In this document: piece by piece, positions 52,793 through 61,162 of the stretch
Layout: each line of letters starts with the position of its first letter
Numbering within the stretch: position 1 is the first letter of the stretch
Source: Beijerinckia indica subsp. indica ATCC 9039
Lineage (GTDB): Bacteria > Pseudomonadota > Alphaproteobacteria > Rhizobiales > Beijerinckiaceae
Direction: 5' to 3'
NCBI RefSeq assembly: GCF_000019845.1
Contig: NC_010581.1
Span: forward strand, 687,501 to 751,500
DNA length: 64,000 bases
The notes under the pieces: model-generated
What the model saw: the letters and a program-made list of their open reading frames with translations, nothing else
Databases searched by the model: none
What the model was told of the DNA's origin: nothing
Made by a program: the position numbers and the translations under genes

Positions 52793-54268
52793 TCAACGCG
52801 CATTTTCATAAGCCTTGCGCGACATGATTGTGCACCAGAGAATTTTGATATCGAGCCAGATCGTCCAATGATCGATATAGAACAGATCGTGTTCGATCCG
52901 CCGGCGCAGGGATTCCTGATCGACTTTGCCGCGCAATCCATTGATCTGTGCCCAGCCAGTAATACCCGGACGAACATTGTGGCGCCGCGCATAAAGCGTC
53001 ACTTCGCGCTCGAACATCTGATCATGCGCCATGGCATGCGGGCGTGGGCCGACGAGTGACATATCTCCCAGCAAAACATTCAAAAGCTGAGGCAATTCGT
53101 CGATGTTCCATCGACGCAGAAAGCGGCCCAGTTTCGTCACGCGTGGATCGGCGGCTTTTGCTTGTTCGACATGACGCCCATCTTCGCGCACATTCATCGT
53201 GCGGAACTTGAAGATCGCGAAAGGCTCCTGATTGAACCCATAACGGCGCTGACGAAACAGGACCGGCCCTGCGCTGTCGAGCTTGATGCCGATGGCGACC
53301 ACTGCGAACAGGGGAGCAAGGAGCAGAAGGGCCAATGTGGCCATGAGACTATCGAACGAACGTTTGGCGACGACCTTGGCCCCGGACCAAGGCTGCTCGA
53401 TGGTGAGCCCCGCGAGCGATCCCATTTTGACGACGCGGGCATCGCTGTACCGTCGCAAGGCGTTTTCCGAGCCGAGATGCAAAGCTGCAGGCACGCGGCG
53501 GAAGGCGGAAACGCAAGGGTCGATCGTTTCGCTGTCCCCCCAAGGCACCAGAATGAAAATATCATCCGGCCGCAGCAGGCGCGCGGTGGCGGCGGCGAGT
53601 TTCAGATCATCCTCCAAGCTCTCGCGGCCCCGCAGGACGGATGCTGTCACGATCTGCATGCCCGTGACATCGGCGTCCTGATGATCCTGAAAGGCGGCGA
53701 TTTCGTTTTCGTAGCCGACCAGAAAGATGCGCCTGAGGCTGAGCCGGCCCTTGGTCGCCTCGGCACGCAGGCAATGGCGCACCAGACGATGGTTTAGAGC
53801 CAGGACCACGCCACCGAAGAGCAGAAAGCTCAAGGCTTGCAGCCGGGAAAGTCCTTCGAGAAGGGCGAGGAAAAAACCAAGGGTGGCGGCGAGGCAAAAA
53901 GCCATGCCCCAGAGTTTCAGGACCGCGCTATCCGAGGATTGAGCCGAAAGTCCCCGCGCTTGGGCATAGTCGCCGCGCGCCGCCGCCATGCCGATGAAAA
54001 GGAGGATGGTGAGCAGGCCGAAAGGGAGCAGACCCTGTTCCCATCGTATTTTGGTTACGAAGATTCCCGCAAGACTCTCAAGTCCCGCCATCAGGGCGAG
54101 CAGAACCAGCAGAAGAAGCAAATCGGAGAGCGCTGCACCGATTTGCCAGGTGGTGCGGCGAATGCCGTGCCGAGAGGACCGGCTGTGGCGAAAGGAAGAG
54201 GTCCAGCGGGCGAAAGCCGCTATTGGCGAGGAAAGGGAAAGGCCAGTATGGGGATTGTGGACTATCAT
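52793..54268 (-). CDS. Polyprenyl-phosphate sugar-1-phosphate transferase (exopolysaccharide initiating)
   Basis: 491 residues. The N-terminal third has four membrane segments (LSDLLLLLVLLALMAGLESL, LLPFGLLTILLFIGMAAA and others), the middle a nucleotide/CoA-binding-like soluble domain, and the C-terminal ~200 residues the WcaJ/PssY-type catalytic domain: KRSFDSLMATLALLLLAP, FRTMNVREDGRHVEQAKA, DPRVTKLGRFLRRWNIDELPQLLNVLLGDMSLVGPRP. It transfers a hexose-1-phosphate to undecaprenyl phosphate to begin polysaccharide synthesis. No other EPS genes are adjacent. Confidence 0.92.
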   Translation of the reverse strand: MIVHNPHTGLSLSSPIAAFARWTSSFRHSRSSRHGIRRTTWQIGAALSDLLLLLVLLALMAGLESLAGIFVTKIRWEQGLLPFGLLTILLFIGMAAARGDYAQARGLSAQSSDSAVLKLWGMAFCLAATLGFFLALLEGLSRLQALSFLLFGGVVLALNHRLVRHCLRAEATKGRLSLRRIFLVGYENEIAAFQDHQDADVTGMQIVTASVLRGRESLEDDLKLAAATARLLRPDDIFILVPWGDSETIDPCVSAFRRVPAALHLGSENALRRYSDARVVKMGSLAGLTIEQPWSGAKVVAKRSFDSLMATLALLLLAPLFAVVAIGIKLDSAGPVLFRQRRYGFNQEPFAIFKFRTMNVREDGRHVEQAKAADPRVTKLGRFLRRWNIDELPQLLNVLLGDMSLVGPRPHAMAHDQMFEREVTLYARRHNVRPGITGWAQINGLRGKVDQESLRRRIEHDLFYIDHWTIWLDIKILWCTIMSRKAYENAR

Positions 54269-54564
54269 GAGTCAAATCCAGACAGGTGATCAAATCGGGA
54301 CGGCGATCATTTCAAAATGAAACAAGATTGGATGTCGAAACGGGCGAACCAGGGCTATTTCTCTGGGACAAAGGGCTTTCGCACCTTTTCCTGACCTTTT
54401 GGCAGCAAGGCACATACCCGCAAGAAAGGCTGTCTGGACCTTTCCTGTGGGGCTTTTCGGCTTGACCTGGGGAGACGGGCGAAGCATCGTCTGGCTTGCG
54501 ACCCGCGGGGGTGTCGGTCATGATTTGCCGATGAGAAGCCTCGAGAATCAGTCGCGGAACGGCA
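54269..54564. other. Divergent promoter gap
   Basis: About 300 bases between the leftward glycosylphosphotransferase gene and the rightward secreted-protein gene. No reading frame is supported. Both promoters should lie here; none can be pinned down from sequence. Confidence 0.4.
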
Positions 54565-55077
54565 ATGACGGAGGGTGTTTTGAGCCGAATGAACCTGTTC
54601 AGGATCAGCCTGCCCGGGATAAGCTGGAAATTTGCCTCTCCGGCATGTCTGCTGTTCGCGGGGCTGGGCATTGGCCTGATGATCGGCTCCGCCGTCTCGG
54701 CCCGTCCGCTGACGCCGGCCGAGCGGCGCTATAATACATTTAACGGCCTGATCCCCGCTTGTGATGATCCTTTCGTGTTCAGGCGAATTCAGGGGCTATT
54801 CCAGGCGCGCGAAAGCGAGTTCTGGAATAGCGGTCTCGCCATTACCGGTTTCGACAATGTGCGGGAAACGGGCTATCGCACGACCGGCGAGGATTATATT
54901 CCCCGTCGCTATTGCTGGGCGCGGGTCGTTCTGAACGATCAAAAGCCGCGTGAAGTCTCCTATGCGCTCAGCCAGGACATGGGTTGGTTGGGCATGGATG
55001 TCGGCGTCGAATGGTGTATTACCGGGCTCGACCGCAGCAATGGTTTCGGAGCAGATTGCCAAAGCATCCAGCCCTGA
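54565..55077 (+). CDS. Secreted conserved hypothetical protein (partner of RNase T2)
   Basis: 170 residues with an N-terminal signal region (SPACLLFAGLGIGLMIGSAVSA). The mature domain begins RPLTPAERRYNTFNGLIPAC and ends in a conserved-looking part (YIPRRYCWARVVLNDQKPREVSYAL, then DVGVEWCITGLDRSNGFGADC), with four cysteines suggesting disulfides. I do not recognise an enzymatic motif. It is followed eight bases later by ribonuclease T2, so the pair is probably co-transcribed. Confidence 0.72.
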   Translation: MTEGVLSRMNLFRISLPGISWKFASPACLLFAGLGIGLMIGSAVSARPLTPAERRYNTFNGLIPACDDPFVFRRIQGLFQARESEFWNSGLAITGFDNVRETGYRTTGEDYIPRRYCWARVVLNDQKPREVSYALSQDMGWLGMDVGVEWCITGLDRSNGFGADCQSIQP

Positions 55078-55085
55078 GGTTCGGC

Positions 55086-55802
55086 GTGGCGAGGCTTCTT
55101 TCCCGCACTTGGTGCGCGCTTGCAGCGGCCTTGCTCGCAGTCTCGGTTATGAGCGCCAGCCCGCTGCCCGCCGAGGCGCAAAATTGCGGATCGCGATCTT
55201 GCGCGGCGAGCGGTGAACCAGGCGACTTCGATTTCTATCTTCTCTCCCTGTCCTGGTCGGCGACCTATTGCGCCAACCATCGGGCGGATGGCGCGCGCAG
55301 GCCGTCCTCCCAATGCCAGGATGGAGGCGGGCAGGGATTCGTTGTCCACGGCCTATGGCCGCAATATGAGCAGGGCTATCCATCCGCCTGTCAGCCCTCA
55401 GCGCCTGCACCGTCCTGGTTCATTTTGCGTGAGACGGGGGATCTTTATCCGGATCCCGGACTCGCCCGGCATGAATGGCGCCAGCATGGGTCCTGTTCCG
55501 GCAAAACGCCCAGCGCCTATTTCGATGATGTGCGCCGGGCGCGCGATATGGTCACCATTCCCGAAATCTTTCGCGGTGACGGGGCAGGGTGGGTAAATTT
55601 GACAGGCAATGAGATCAAACGCCGGTTTGTCGAGGCCAATCCGGGGTTGCGCGCTGATATGCTGACCCTGACGTGCCGTGGCTCCCTGTTGAGTGAGGTC
55701 CGTGTCTGTCTCACCCGCGATCTGCGCGGTTTCCGGCCTTGTCCTCAGGCTATGCCGCAGGCCTGTCGCGCCTATCAAATCTCCGTGCCGAAGCCGTTCT
55801 GA
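55086..55802 (+). CDS. Ribonuclease T2-family secreted RNase
   Basis: 238 residues from the GTG at 55086, which has GAGG six bases upstream; the longer frame runs through the preceding gene. Signal peptide ends near PLPAEAQN. The two catalytic segments of RNase T2 are present: FVVHGLWPQ (CAS I His) and RHEWRQHGSCSG (CAS II His, Glu, His). The protein is Cys-rich, as in other periplasmic or secreted members. It should cleave RNA to 2',3'-cyclic phosphates. rlmJ begins four bases after its stop. Confidence 0.93.
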   Translation: MARLLSRTWCALAAALLAVSVMSASPLPAEAQNCGSRSCAASGEPGDFDFYLLSLSWSATYCANHRADGARRPSSQCQDGGGQGFVVHGLWPQYEQGYPSACQPSAPAPSWFILRETGDLYPDPGLARHEWRQHGSCSGKTPSAYFDDVRRARDMVTIPEIFRGDGAGWVNLTGNEIKRRFVEANPGLRADMLTLTCRGSLLSEVRVCLTRDLRGFRPCPQAMPQACRAYQISVPKPF

Positions 55803-55805
55803 ACC

Positions 55806-56651
55806 TTGAACTATCGCCACGATTTTCACGCCGGCAATTTCGCCGATGTGTTCAAACACATCATCCTGGCGCGCGCCTTGACCTATTTGGGGCGAAAGCC
55901 AAAACCCTATCGTGTCATCGATACGCATGCGGGCAGCGGTCTTTACGGCCTGGCGGATGTGCGGGCGGAAAAGACGGGCGAATGGCGTCAGGGCATTGGC
56001 CGCTTGTTGGCCGCCGATTTGAGCGGTGACCTTGCGGCTTTGCTCGCGCCCTATCTCGCGATCGTCGCGCCCCTCGTTAAAGCCGACCCGCCCACCTATC
56101 CAGGCTCACCCCTGATCGCTCGCCAGTTGATGCGGCGGGAAGACCGTTTGCAATGCTGCGAATTGGAGCCTTCCGCCGCGCTGCGGCTCAAAACCAATTG
56201 CGGCGAAGATGCGCGCTTCCGTTTCGCCGCGATCGATGCCTATACCGGGCTCAAGGCCTATATTCCTCCTGTCGAGCGGCGTGGACTCGTGCTGATCGAT
56301 CCACCTTTCGAGAAGCCGGATGAATTTGAAACTTTGGCCAAAGCTCTGGTTGAAGCCTGGCAAAAATGGAGTTCCGGGATCTATCTCGTTTGGTATCCGG
56401 TCAAAGAGCCGCGCCGCGTGGATCATTTCGTGGCGGCCCTCCGCGACGCTGGAATAAAACGCCTGCTGCGGCTCGAATTGCAGGTCGCTCCGCTTGCGCC
56501 ACAAGGTCCGCTCGTTCGCAATGGTCTTTTGGTGATCAATCCGCCCTTTGGCCTTGATGAGGAGGCGCGGATCATCTTGCCGGCGCTCGCCTCTCTCTTG
56601 TCCGATGGACAGGGCGGTACTTCCATGGTGGAGTGGGTGAGCGGTGAATAG
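55806..56651 (+). CDS. rlmJ: 23S rRNA (adenine-N6)-methyltransferase RlmJ
   Basis: 281 residues from a TTG start at 55806, supported because NYRHDFHAGNFADVFKHIILARAL corresponds to the usual RlmJ N-terminus. It methylates A2030 (E. coli numbering) of 23S rRNA. SAM-binding region YRVIDTHAGSGLYGL, catalytic LVLIDPPFEKPDEF, and a C-terminal GLLVINPPFGLDEEA. It is packed behind the RNase T2 gene, with three bases between, so it probably shares that transcript. Confidence 0.93.
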   Translation: MNYRHDFHAGNFADVFKHIILARALTYLGRKPKPYRVIDTHAGSGLYGLADVRAEKTGEWRQGIGRLLAADLSGDLAALLAPYLAIVAPLVKADPPTYPGSPLIARQLMRREDRLQCCELEPSAALRLKTNCGEDARFRFAAIDAYTGLKAYIPPVERRGLVLIDPPFEKPDEFETLAKALVEAWQKWSSGIYLVWYPVKEPRRVDHFVAALRDAGIKRLLRLELQVAPLAPQGPLVRNGLLVINPPFGLDEEARIILPALASLLSDGQGGTSMVEWVSGE

Positions 56652-57013
56652 GCCTCAGCGAAGAGCCAAGAGCAGGGTCATGTGGCTAAAGCCATAGGGT
56701 TTGTCTCACCCGAGAACAGCTTCGGCGTAAAGGCCGCATCATCGTCGGGCTGGTGCGGAACACCATTGGGCACAGCGCAAGAAGGTTGATCCCGCAGCGA
56801 CACTATACATGGGGGAAAACCCTTAAGGCGGGCGCAAACAAATTCATAAAAATCGACAAGTCCCGCTCAAACTCAGCCGGGGCTCAAGCGTTGTGCTTAA
56901 AGTGCTTAAAGTGTCCGGGCTTGGACCACGCAAGGGGCAGGGTCTGATCTGCCTGGACTCACCGGCTGGCGTCGCATCGAGCGATCGCGGCTGGTCAGGG
57001 GAGGAAGGTGTCC
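56652..57013. other. Upstream region of the cold-shock gene
   Basis: About 360 bases without a supported gene. Cold-shock genes often have long structured 5' leaders, and this may contain one; no cold-box can be named. A short tandem repeat GTGCTTAAA GTGCTTAAA lies near 56894. An open frame at 56753-56947 has no family resemblance. Confidence 0.4.
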
Positions 57014-57226
57014 ATGTCGCAGCAGGGAACGGTTAAATTCTTCAATTCAGACAAGGGTTATGGTTTCATCAAGCCGGATGATGGCGGGCGCGATATTTTC
57101 GTGCATATCACCGCGGTCGAGCGCGCCGGTCTTCAGGCGCTGAATGAAGGCCAGCGTCTTTCCTATGAGATTGAACCGGACAAGAAAGGCAAAGGCCCCA
57201 AGGCCGTCGATCTGAAGGTGGATTAG
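57014..57226 (+). CDS. Cold-shock protein (CspA family)
   Basis: 70 residues from the ATG at 57014; a GTG two codons earlier is in frame, and GGAGG lies just upstream. Single OB-fold with RNP1 KGYGFIKP and RNP2 DIFVHITAV, starting QQGTVKFFNSDKGYG. Binds single-stranded RNA/DNA as an RNA chaperone. Its stop overlaps, end to end, the stop of the convergent gene. Confidence 0.95.
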   Translation: MSQQGTVKFFNSDKGYGFIKPDDGGRDIFVHITAVERAGLQALNEGQRLSYEIEPDKKGKGPKAVDLKVD

Positions 57227-58140
57227 TCGCGGGCGGAATCGACAAGGCCTTGATTGGTGATCACAACCCAGCCTTGTCCCCTTTTTTCGATAGACTGGAC
57301 ACGGCCGGCGCCGGGAATCATCTCACCGCGCGCGACCTGAAGCGCTCCCTTTTTCCCTTCGACGAGAGCGATGCCTTGATAGACATCGCGGACCACCCAG
57401 CTCGAGATCAGGGTCGGTTTCCTGTCCTCCGTATTTGGCTTTTCCGGCTTGACGGGGGGGAGCGGAACGGGTGCCTTGTCCTGCTTGGTGATATTGTCGA
57501 GCTTGGCGACGCTGGTCACACCCTCTTGGCCGCGCTGCGGCTCGGCGCGGGCCTCCTCGGCCTTCAAGAGCTCGGCCGAATGGGCGATCTTGGCCTTCAA
57601 CCCTTGCATTTCCTGCGTGTCGTCGCGGACTGTTTTATGCAGCTTGTCGAGGTCTTGCTTGAGCGAGCGGACTTCCTGGCGCAAGCTTTCGATCGTATCG
57701 CTTTGAGGAGCCGCTTGAGGCGCGGGTTGGGCGGCGGCTTGTTGCGGCGCATGCGTTGAGGCGGCTGCCGGCGTCTTGGCGGGAGGCGTGGTCGTGGGCG
57801 ATGACGTCAGAAAATGCGTCGCGCCCATATAGCCGAGCCCTAAAAGGCAGACGAGCATGGCGGCTTGAGAGAGACGGCCAAGGACCTTTTCGGAAAAAGC
57901 CTGTTCGGTGGCGTCTATTGCGGCCTCAGGACGTGTTGCCCCCTCGTGGAGCGAGAAACGGATGTCGTCATGGATGGCGAAGCCGGAAGGATCCGTCCAT
58001 TCAAAGCTCTCGGGCTGCTCGCCGTTGGAATTCGCGCTATGGGAATGCTCGGCGCGATGTTCGGGAAGCCTTTCCGGCGAAGGACCGGAAAGCCGGCGCA
58101 TTGATGGGTCTGGTTCTGAGGAGGTGCCGGGACTGTCCAT
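57223..58140 (-). CDS. Membrane-anchored coiled-coil protein, unknown function
   Basis: 305 residues from the ATG at 58140 (58158 is possible). Cytoplasmic N-terminal ~95 residues rich in Pro/Ser/Glu, one membrane segment (LSQAAMLVCLLGLGYMGATHFL), a Pro/Ala linker, a coiled coil (TIESLRQEVRSLKQDLDKLH, then TQEMQGLKAKIAHSAELL), then a compact C-terminal domain (SSWVVRDVYQGIALVEGKKG, GEMIPGAGRVQSIEKRGQGW). A similar C-terminal domain occurs in other Rhizobiales membrane proteins of unknown role. Overlaps the cold-shock stop by four bases. Confidence 0.75.
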   Translation of the reverse strand: MDSPGTSSEPDPSMRRLSGPSPERLPEHRAEHSHSANSNGEQPESFEWTDPSGFAIHDDIRFSLHEGATRPEAAIDATEQAFSEKVLGRLSQAAMLVCLLGLGYMGATHFLTSSPTTTPPAKTPAAASTHAPQQAAAQPAPQAAPQSDTIESLRQEVRSLKQDLDKLHKTVRDDTQEMQGLKAKIAHSAELLKAEEARAEPQRGQEGVTSVAKLDNITKQDKAPVPLPPVKPEKPNTEDRKPTLISSWVVRDVYQGIALVEGKKGALQVARGEMIPGAGRVQSIEKRGQGWVVITNQGLVDSARD

Positions 58141-58593
58141 GATGCGCGCCCTGAACATAGAGAGAGGGAAATATAAGCATTTCGACTTAAATTTTTCTTA
58201 AATCCAGGTCTTGCGCCAAGGCATGGAAAAGCCGAACGTTAAGCTGTTTAGAATCGACCTTCGCAAAAGCGTGGCGTCGAGCCTGGACCTATGAGCCAAG
58301 GCTCCGCTTGGATCTTGGTAGACAGGATTTCCATAATCTTGTCTGTTTTGTGATCGGCGGGATCGGAACCATCCGACCCCATCATATCGTCCCGCCATTC
58401 GTTCCCCATTTGCGCATGCCTTAAGCGCAGCAAATTCTTCAGAAAGTGGGGTCCAACCTTTTTGGTTTGATGCAGCAAGCTTTCCCTTTCTGGAAGATCC
58501 CGATCTGTTCATCTTCTCTTGATGGCCTTGATGAGCGCCATAATCGAACCGATGACGGGATTTGGGATTAAAGCTTGGAAAGAGGAGATTTAT
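58141..58593. other. Gap between divergent genes
   Basis: About 450 bases. Minus-strand frames here are open but lack recognisable features and one crosses the small secreted-protein gene antisense. Presumably holds the promoters of the two flanking genes. Confidence 0.4.
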
Positions 58594-58842
58594 ATGTCCA
58601 GAACCCTTTGTCTGAGCATTTTCCTTGCTTTTCTGGGCCTGGGTACGGCCTTCGCCCAATCGTCCAGGAATGATATGGGACCGCCCGACACCAGCAGGTT
58701 GCTCCGTGGCCGCAATATTACAGGAACGGGCGCGACGGTTCCCCATCCTGGCGTTCCTCAGGGAAGTGGTCCAACGGAACTCGACCTCAATATTCAAAAA
58801 CGCGATAATCAGGAATTGCGCAGCATTTGCAGCAATTGTTGA
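58594..58842 (+). CDS. Small secreted protein
   Basis: 82 residues from the ATG at 58594, with AGAGGAGA upstream. Signal peptide MSRTLCLSIFLAFLGLGTAFAQ, then ~60 residues rich in Gly, Pro, Asn and Arg with no predicted fold. Two Cys sit at the very end (SICSNC). The composition suggests a small periplasmic or secreted protein; no family recognised. Confidence 0.65.
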   Translation: MSRTLCLSIFLAFLGLGTAFAQSSRNDMGPPDTSRLLRGRNITGTGATVPHPGVPQGSGPTELDLNIQKRDNQELRSICSNC

Positions 58843-59004
58843 GATCGCGGCACCGCGTGGCTGATCCTTTGAGAGGATGATCACGCGCTGAAACAAGGGT
58901 ATGGAGAGCATGTCCCGATCCTCTCGAAGCGGGATGTGCTCTTGTGGAACCTATGCTATTTCAGGCTCTCGATCGTGGATGCGAGAGTGTGGGAGCTGGG
59001 TCTG

Positions 59005-60093
59005 ATGCGCGTCAATGGTGAGCCATTCAAATCGATCTGGCCTGAACCGGATCGCTCCCGCGTCAATATTATTGATCAAACCCAATTGCCGCATGTCTTT
59101 GCCGTGGCGCATTTGCGCACTCTCCAAGAAGCGGCGCATGCCATCAAGGCCATGCTGGTGCGCGGTGCCCCGTTGATCGGGGTCACGGCGGCCTATGGTC
59201 TTTCGCTCGCCTTGCAAAAAGATGCTTCCGATGACGGTTTGCGTCGGGCGAGCGAGATTTTGCTGGCGACGCGTCCCACGGCCGTCAATTTGCAATGGGC
59301 CTTGCGGGAAATGGCTGACAAGCTTCTGGTCTTGCCACAGGAACAGCGCGCCGAAGCAGCCTGGAACCATGCCGGCGTGCTCGCTGAGGATGATATTCGT
59401 CTTTGTGAGGCCATGGGTGATCACGGCCTGGTTTTGATCGAGGAGATTGCTCGGCGCAAACAGGGCGAACGCGTCAATATTCTCACTCATTGCAATGCTG
59501 GCTGGCTCGCCACGGTCGATTGGGGCACCGCGACCGCGCCCATGTACAAGGCGCAGGAAGCCGGAATTCCGATTCATGTCTATGTCGATGAGACACGTCC
59601 GCGCAATCAGGGCGCCTCGCTTACGGCTTGGGAGCTGGGACAGCATGGTGTGCCGCATACAGTCATCGTTGATAATGCCGGCGGCCATCTCATGCAGCAT
59701 GGTCTCGTCGATCTCGTGATTGTCGGCACGGACAGGACCACGGCGAGCGGCGATGTCTGCAATAAAATCGGCACTTATCTCAAAGCGCTGGCGGCTTTTG
59801 ACAATGATGTGCCCTTCTATGTCTGCGCGCCTTCACCCTCGATCGATTTTTCGATTTCAGATGGTCTGCGTGACATTCCGATCGAAGAGAGATCACCCTT
59901 GGAAGTCACGCATCTGAAGGGGCTGACGGAAGACAAGCGTATCGAGACGATCCGCATCACCCCGGAAAACAGCGAGGCCTTGAACTATGCCTTCGATGTG
60001 ACGCCGGCTCGTCTGGTGACAGGCTTGATCACGGAGCGTGGCACCATCGCCGCCAATGCCGAGGCTCTCGCGAAAACTTTCCCCGACCGATAG
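59005..60093 (+). CDS. mtnA: S-methyl-5-thioribose-1-phosphate isomerase
   Basis: 362 residues from the ATG at 59005, preceded by GGGAG. Converts methylthioribose-1-phosphate to methylthioribulose-1-phosphate in methionine salvage. Family signatures: AMLVRGAPLIGVTAAYGLSLAL, ILTHCNAGWLATVDWGTATAPMY with the catalytic Cys, VYVDETRPRNQGASLTAWEL, and GTDRTTASGDVCNKIGTY with the catalytic Asp region. No other methionine-salvage gene is in the window. Confidence 0.95.
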   Translation: MRVNGEPFKSIWPEPDRSRVNIIDQTQLPHVFAVAHLRTLQEAAHAIKAMLVRGAPLIGVTAAYGLSLALQKDASDDGLRRASEILLATRPTAVNLQWALREMADKLLVLPQEQRAEAAWNHAGVLAEDDIRLCEAMGDHGLVLIEEIARRKQGERVNILTHCNAGWLATVDWGTATAPMYKAQEAGIPIHVYVDETRPRNQGASLTAWELGQHGVPHTVIVDNAGGHLMQHGLVDLVIVGTDRTTASGDVCNKIGTYLKALAAFDNDVPFYVCAPSPSIDFSISDGLRDIPIEERSPLEVTHLKGLTEDKRIETIRITPENSEALNYAFDVTPARLVTGLITERGTIAANAEALAKTFPDR

Positions 60094-60115
60094 GGATTCT
60101 CAAGGCTGGCGCTGT

Positions 60116-60598
60116 CTACAATCCGCCGATCGGGCGATAGTCCAGAAGCTCCTCGATCCGCGTGAGAAGCCCATCACGTACCTGTCTATAGGCATCCAGA
60201 ATATGATCGCGCGATCCTTCCGTTGCGGAGGGATCGATGGTTGGCCAATAGATAACGTCCACGGCGAGATGCCGCGTGAATTCGAGGGCTTTATGGTGCG
60301 CCTCGGGTGACAATGTTATGATGAGGTCGAAACTCGCGTCCTCGAGATCCTCGAATGTATGCGGTTTATGCTTCGTCATGTCGAGGCCGATTTCTTCCAT
60401 GACGGCGATTGCAAAGGCGTCTTTTTCGCCGTGTCTCACACCAGCTGAAGCAAAATAGATGCGCTTACCGAAATAATGCCGGCCAAGCGTCTCGGCCATC
60501 GGCGAGCGCACGGCGTTCTGACTGCAAGCGAAGAGAATGGCTTGGGGCCGGCTCTTGAAGGTATTCACTTTCTCAACCCGGTCCCCGCATGCGATCAA
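60116..60598 (-). CDS. Low-molecular-weight phosphotyrosine phosphatase family protein
   Basis: 160 residues. The P-loop CX5R is ACSQNAVRSPMAE, close to the N-terminus, and the general-acid region appears as YWPTIDPS. The family covers LMW tyrosine phosphatases and thioredoxin-linked arsenate reductases; the extra Cys residues needed for the latter are not visible, which favours phosphatase. It follows UPF0262 after hisD on the same strand, a gene order I associate with Rhizobiales. Confidence 0.85.
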   Translation of the reverse strand: MIACGDRVEKVNTFKSRPQAILFACSQNAVRSPMAETLGRHYFGKRIYFASAGVRHGEKDAFAIAVMEEIGLDMTKHKPHTFEDLEDASFDLIITLSPEAHHKALEFTRHLAVDVIYWPTIDPSATEGSRDHILDAYRQVRDGLLTRIEELLDYRPIGGL

Positions 60599-60673
60599 TA
60601 ATCATGAAAACCACAATCATGACAATTGATGGTCAAACCCCTCTCATCTTTGACAGAATTGGATATCTTTATC

Positions 60674-61162
60674 TTACCCTTTCCAATGCAAGGCCGTCAC
60701 GAGCGTAAACAAACGTCGCGCCGTATCCATGTCGCAGGAAATCTTGCCGTTCAATCGCTCCATCAGCAAGCTCGCCGCCTCATTGTGCAGACCGCGCCGG
60801 CCCATGTCGATCGCTTCGATCTGGGTCGGAACAGCGGTCCTGATGGCTTGATAATAGCTTTCGCAAATCAGGAAATAATCCTTCAAGAGCCCGCGAAAGG
60901 GCGTCAGCGACAGGACATGCACGGCGGCTTGTTCGCCCCGCGCATCGCGGATGTCCAGGGCGAGCTTGGCGTCGTGCAGCGAGATGCGCAGGCTGTAGGG
61001 GCCGTTGTCGCGACCAGGCAAAGCAAAAAAATTCTCGTCGAGCAGATCGTAAATGGCGATCTGGCGTTCGTGTTCCTGATCCGCTGTCCCCGCCCCGATC
61101 GATGCCTCGTCGAGCGTCACGGAAACCAGGCGATCGCGCGGCGATTTATGACTGGTGTTCAT
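60674..61162 (-). CDS. UPF0262-family protein
   Basis: 162 residues from the ATG at 61162. A characteristic UPF0262 protein: RLVSVTLDEASIGAG, then QEHERQIAIYDLLDENFFAL, then LTPFRGLLKDYFLICESYYQAIRTA. Restricted mainly to alphaproteobacteria; function unknown. Its start lies 17 bases inside the hisD end, implying translational coupling, and it is followed by the phosphatase gene. Confidence 0.92.
   Translation of the reverse strand: MNTSHKSPRDRLVSVTLDEASIGAGTADQEHERQIAIYDLLDENFFALPGRDNGPYSLRISLHDAKLALDIRDARGEQAAVHVLSLTPFRGLLKDYFLICESYYQAIRTAVPTQIEAIDMGRRGLHNEAASLLMERLNGKISCDMDTARRLFTLVTALHWKG

Noticed and set aside
58198..58911. Minus-strand frame of 237 codons across the small secreted protein
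   Set aside because: Antisense to a gene with a good ribosome site and signal peptide; composition looks random.
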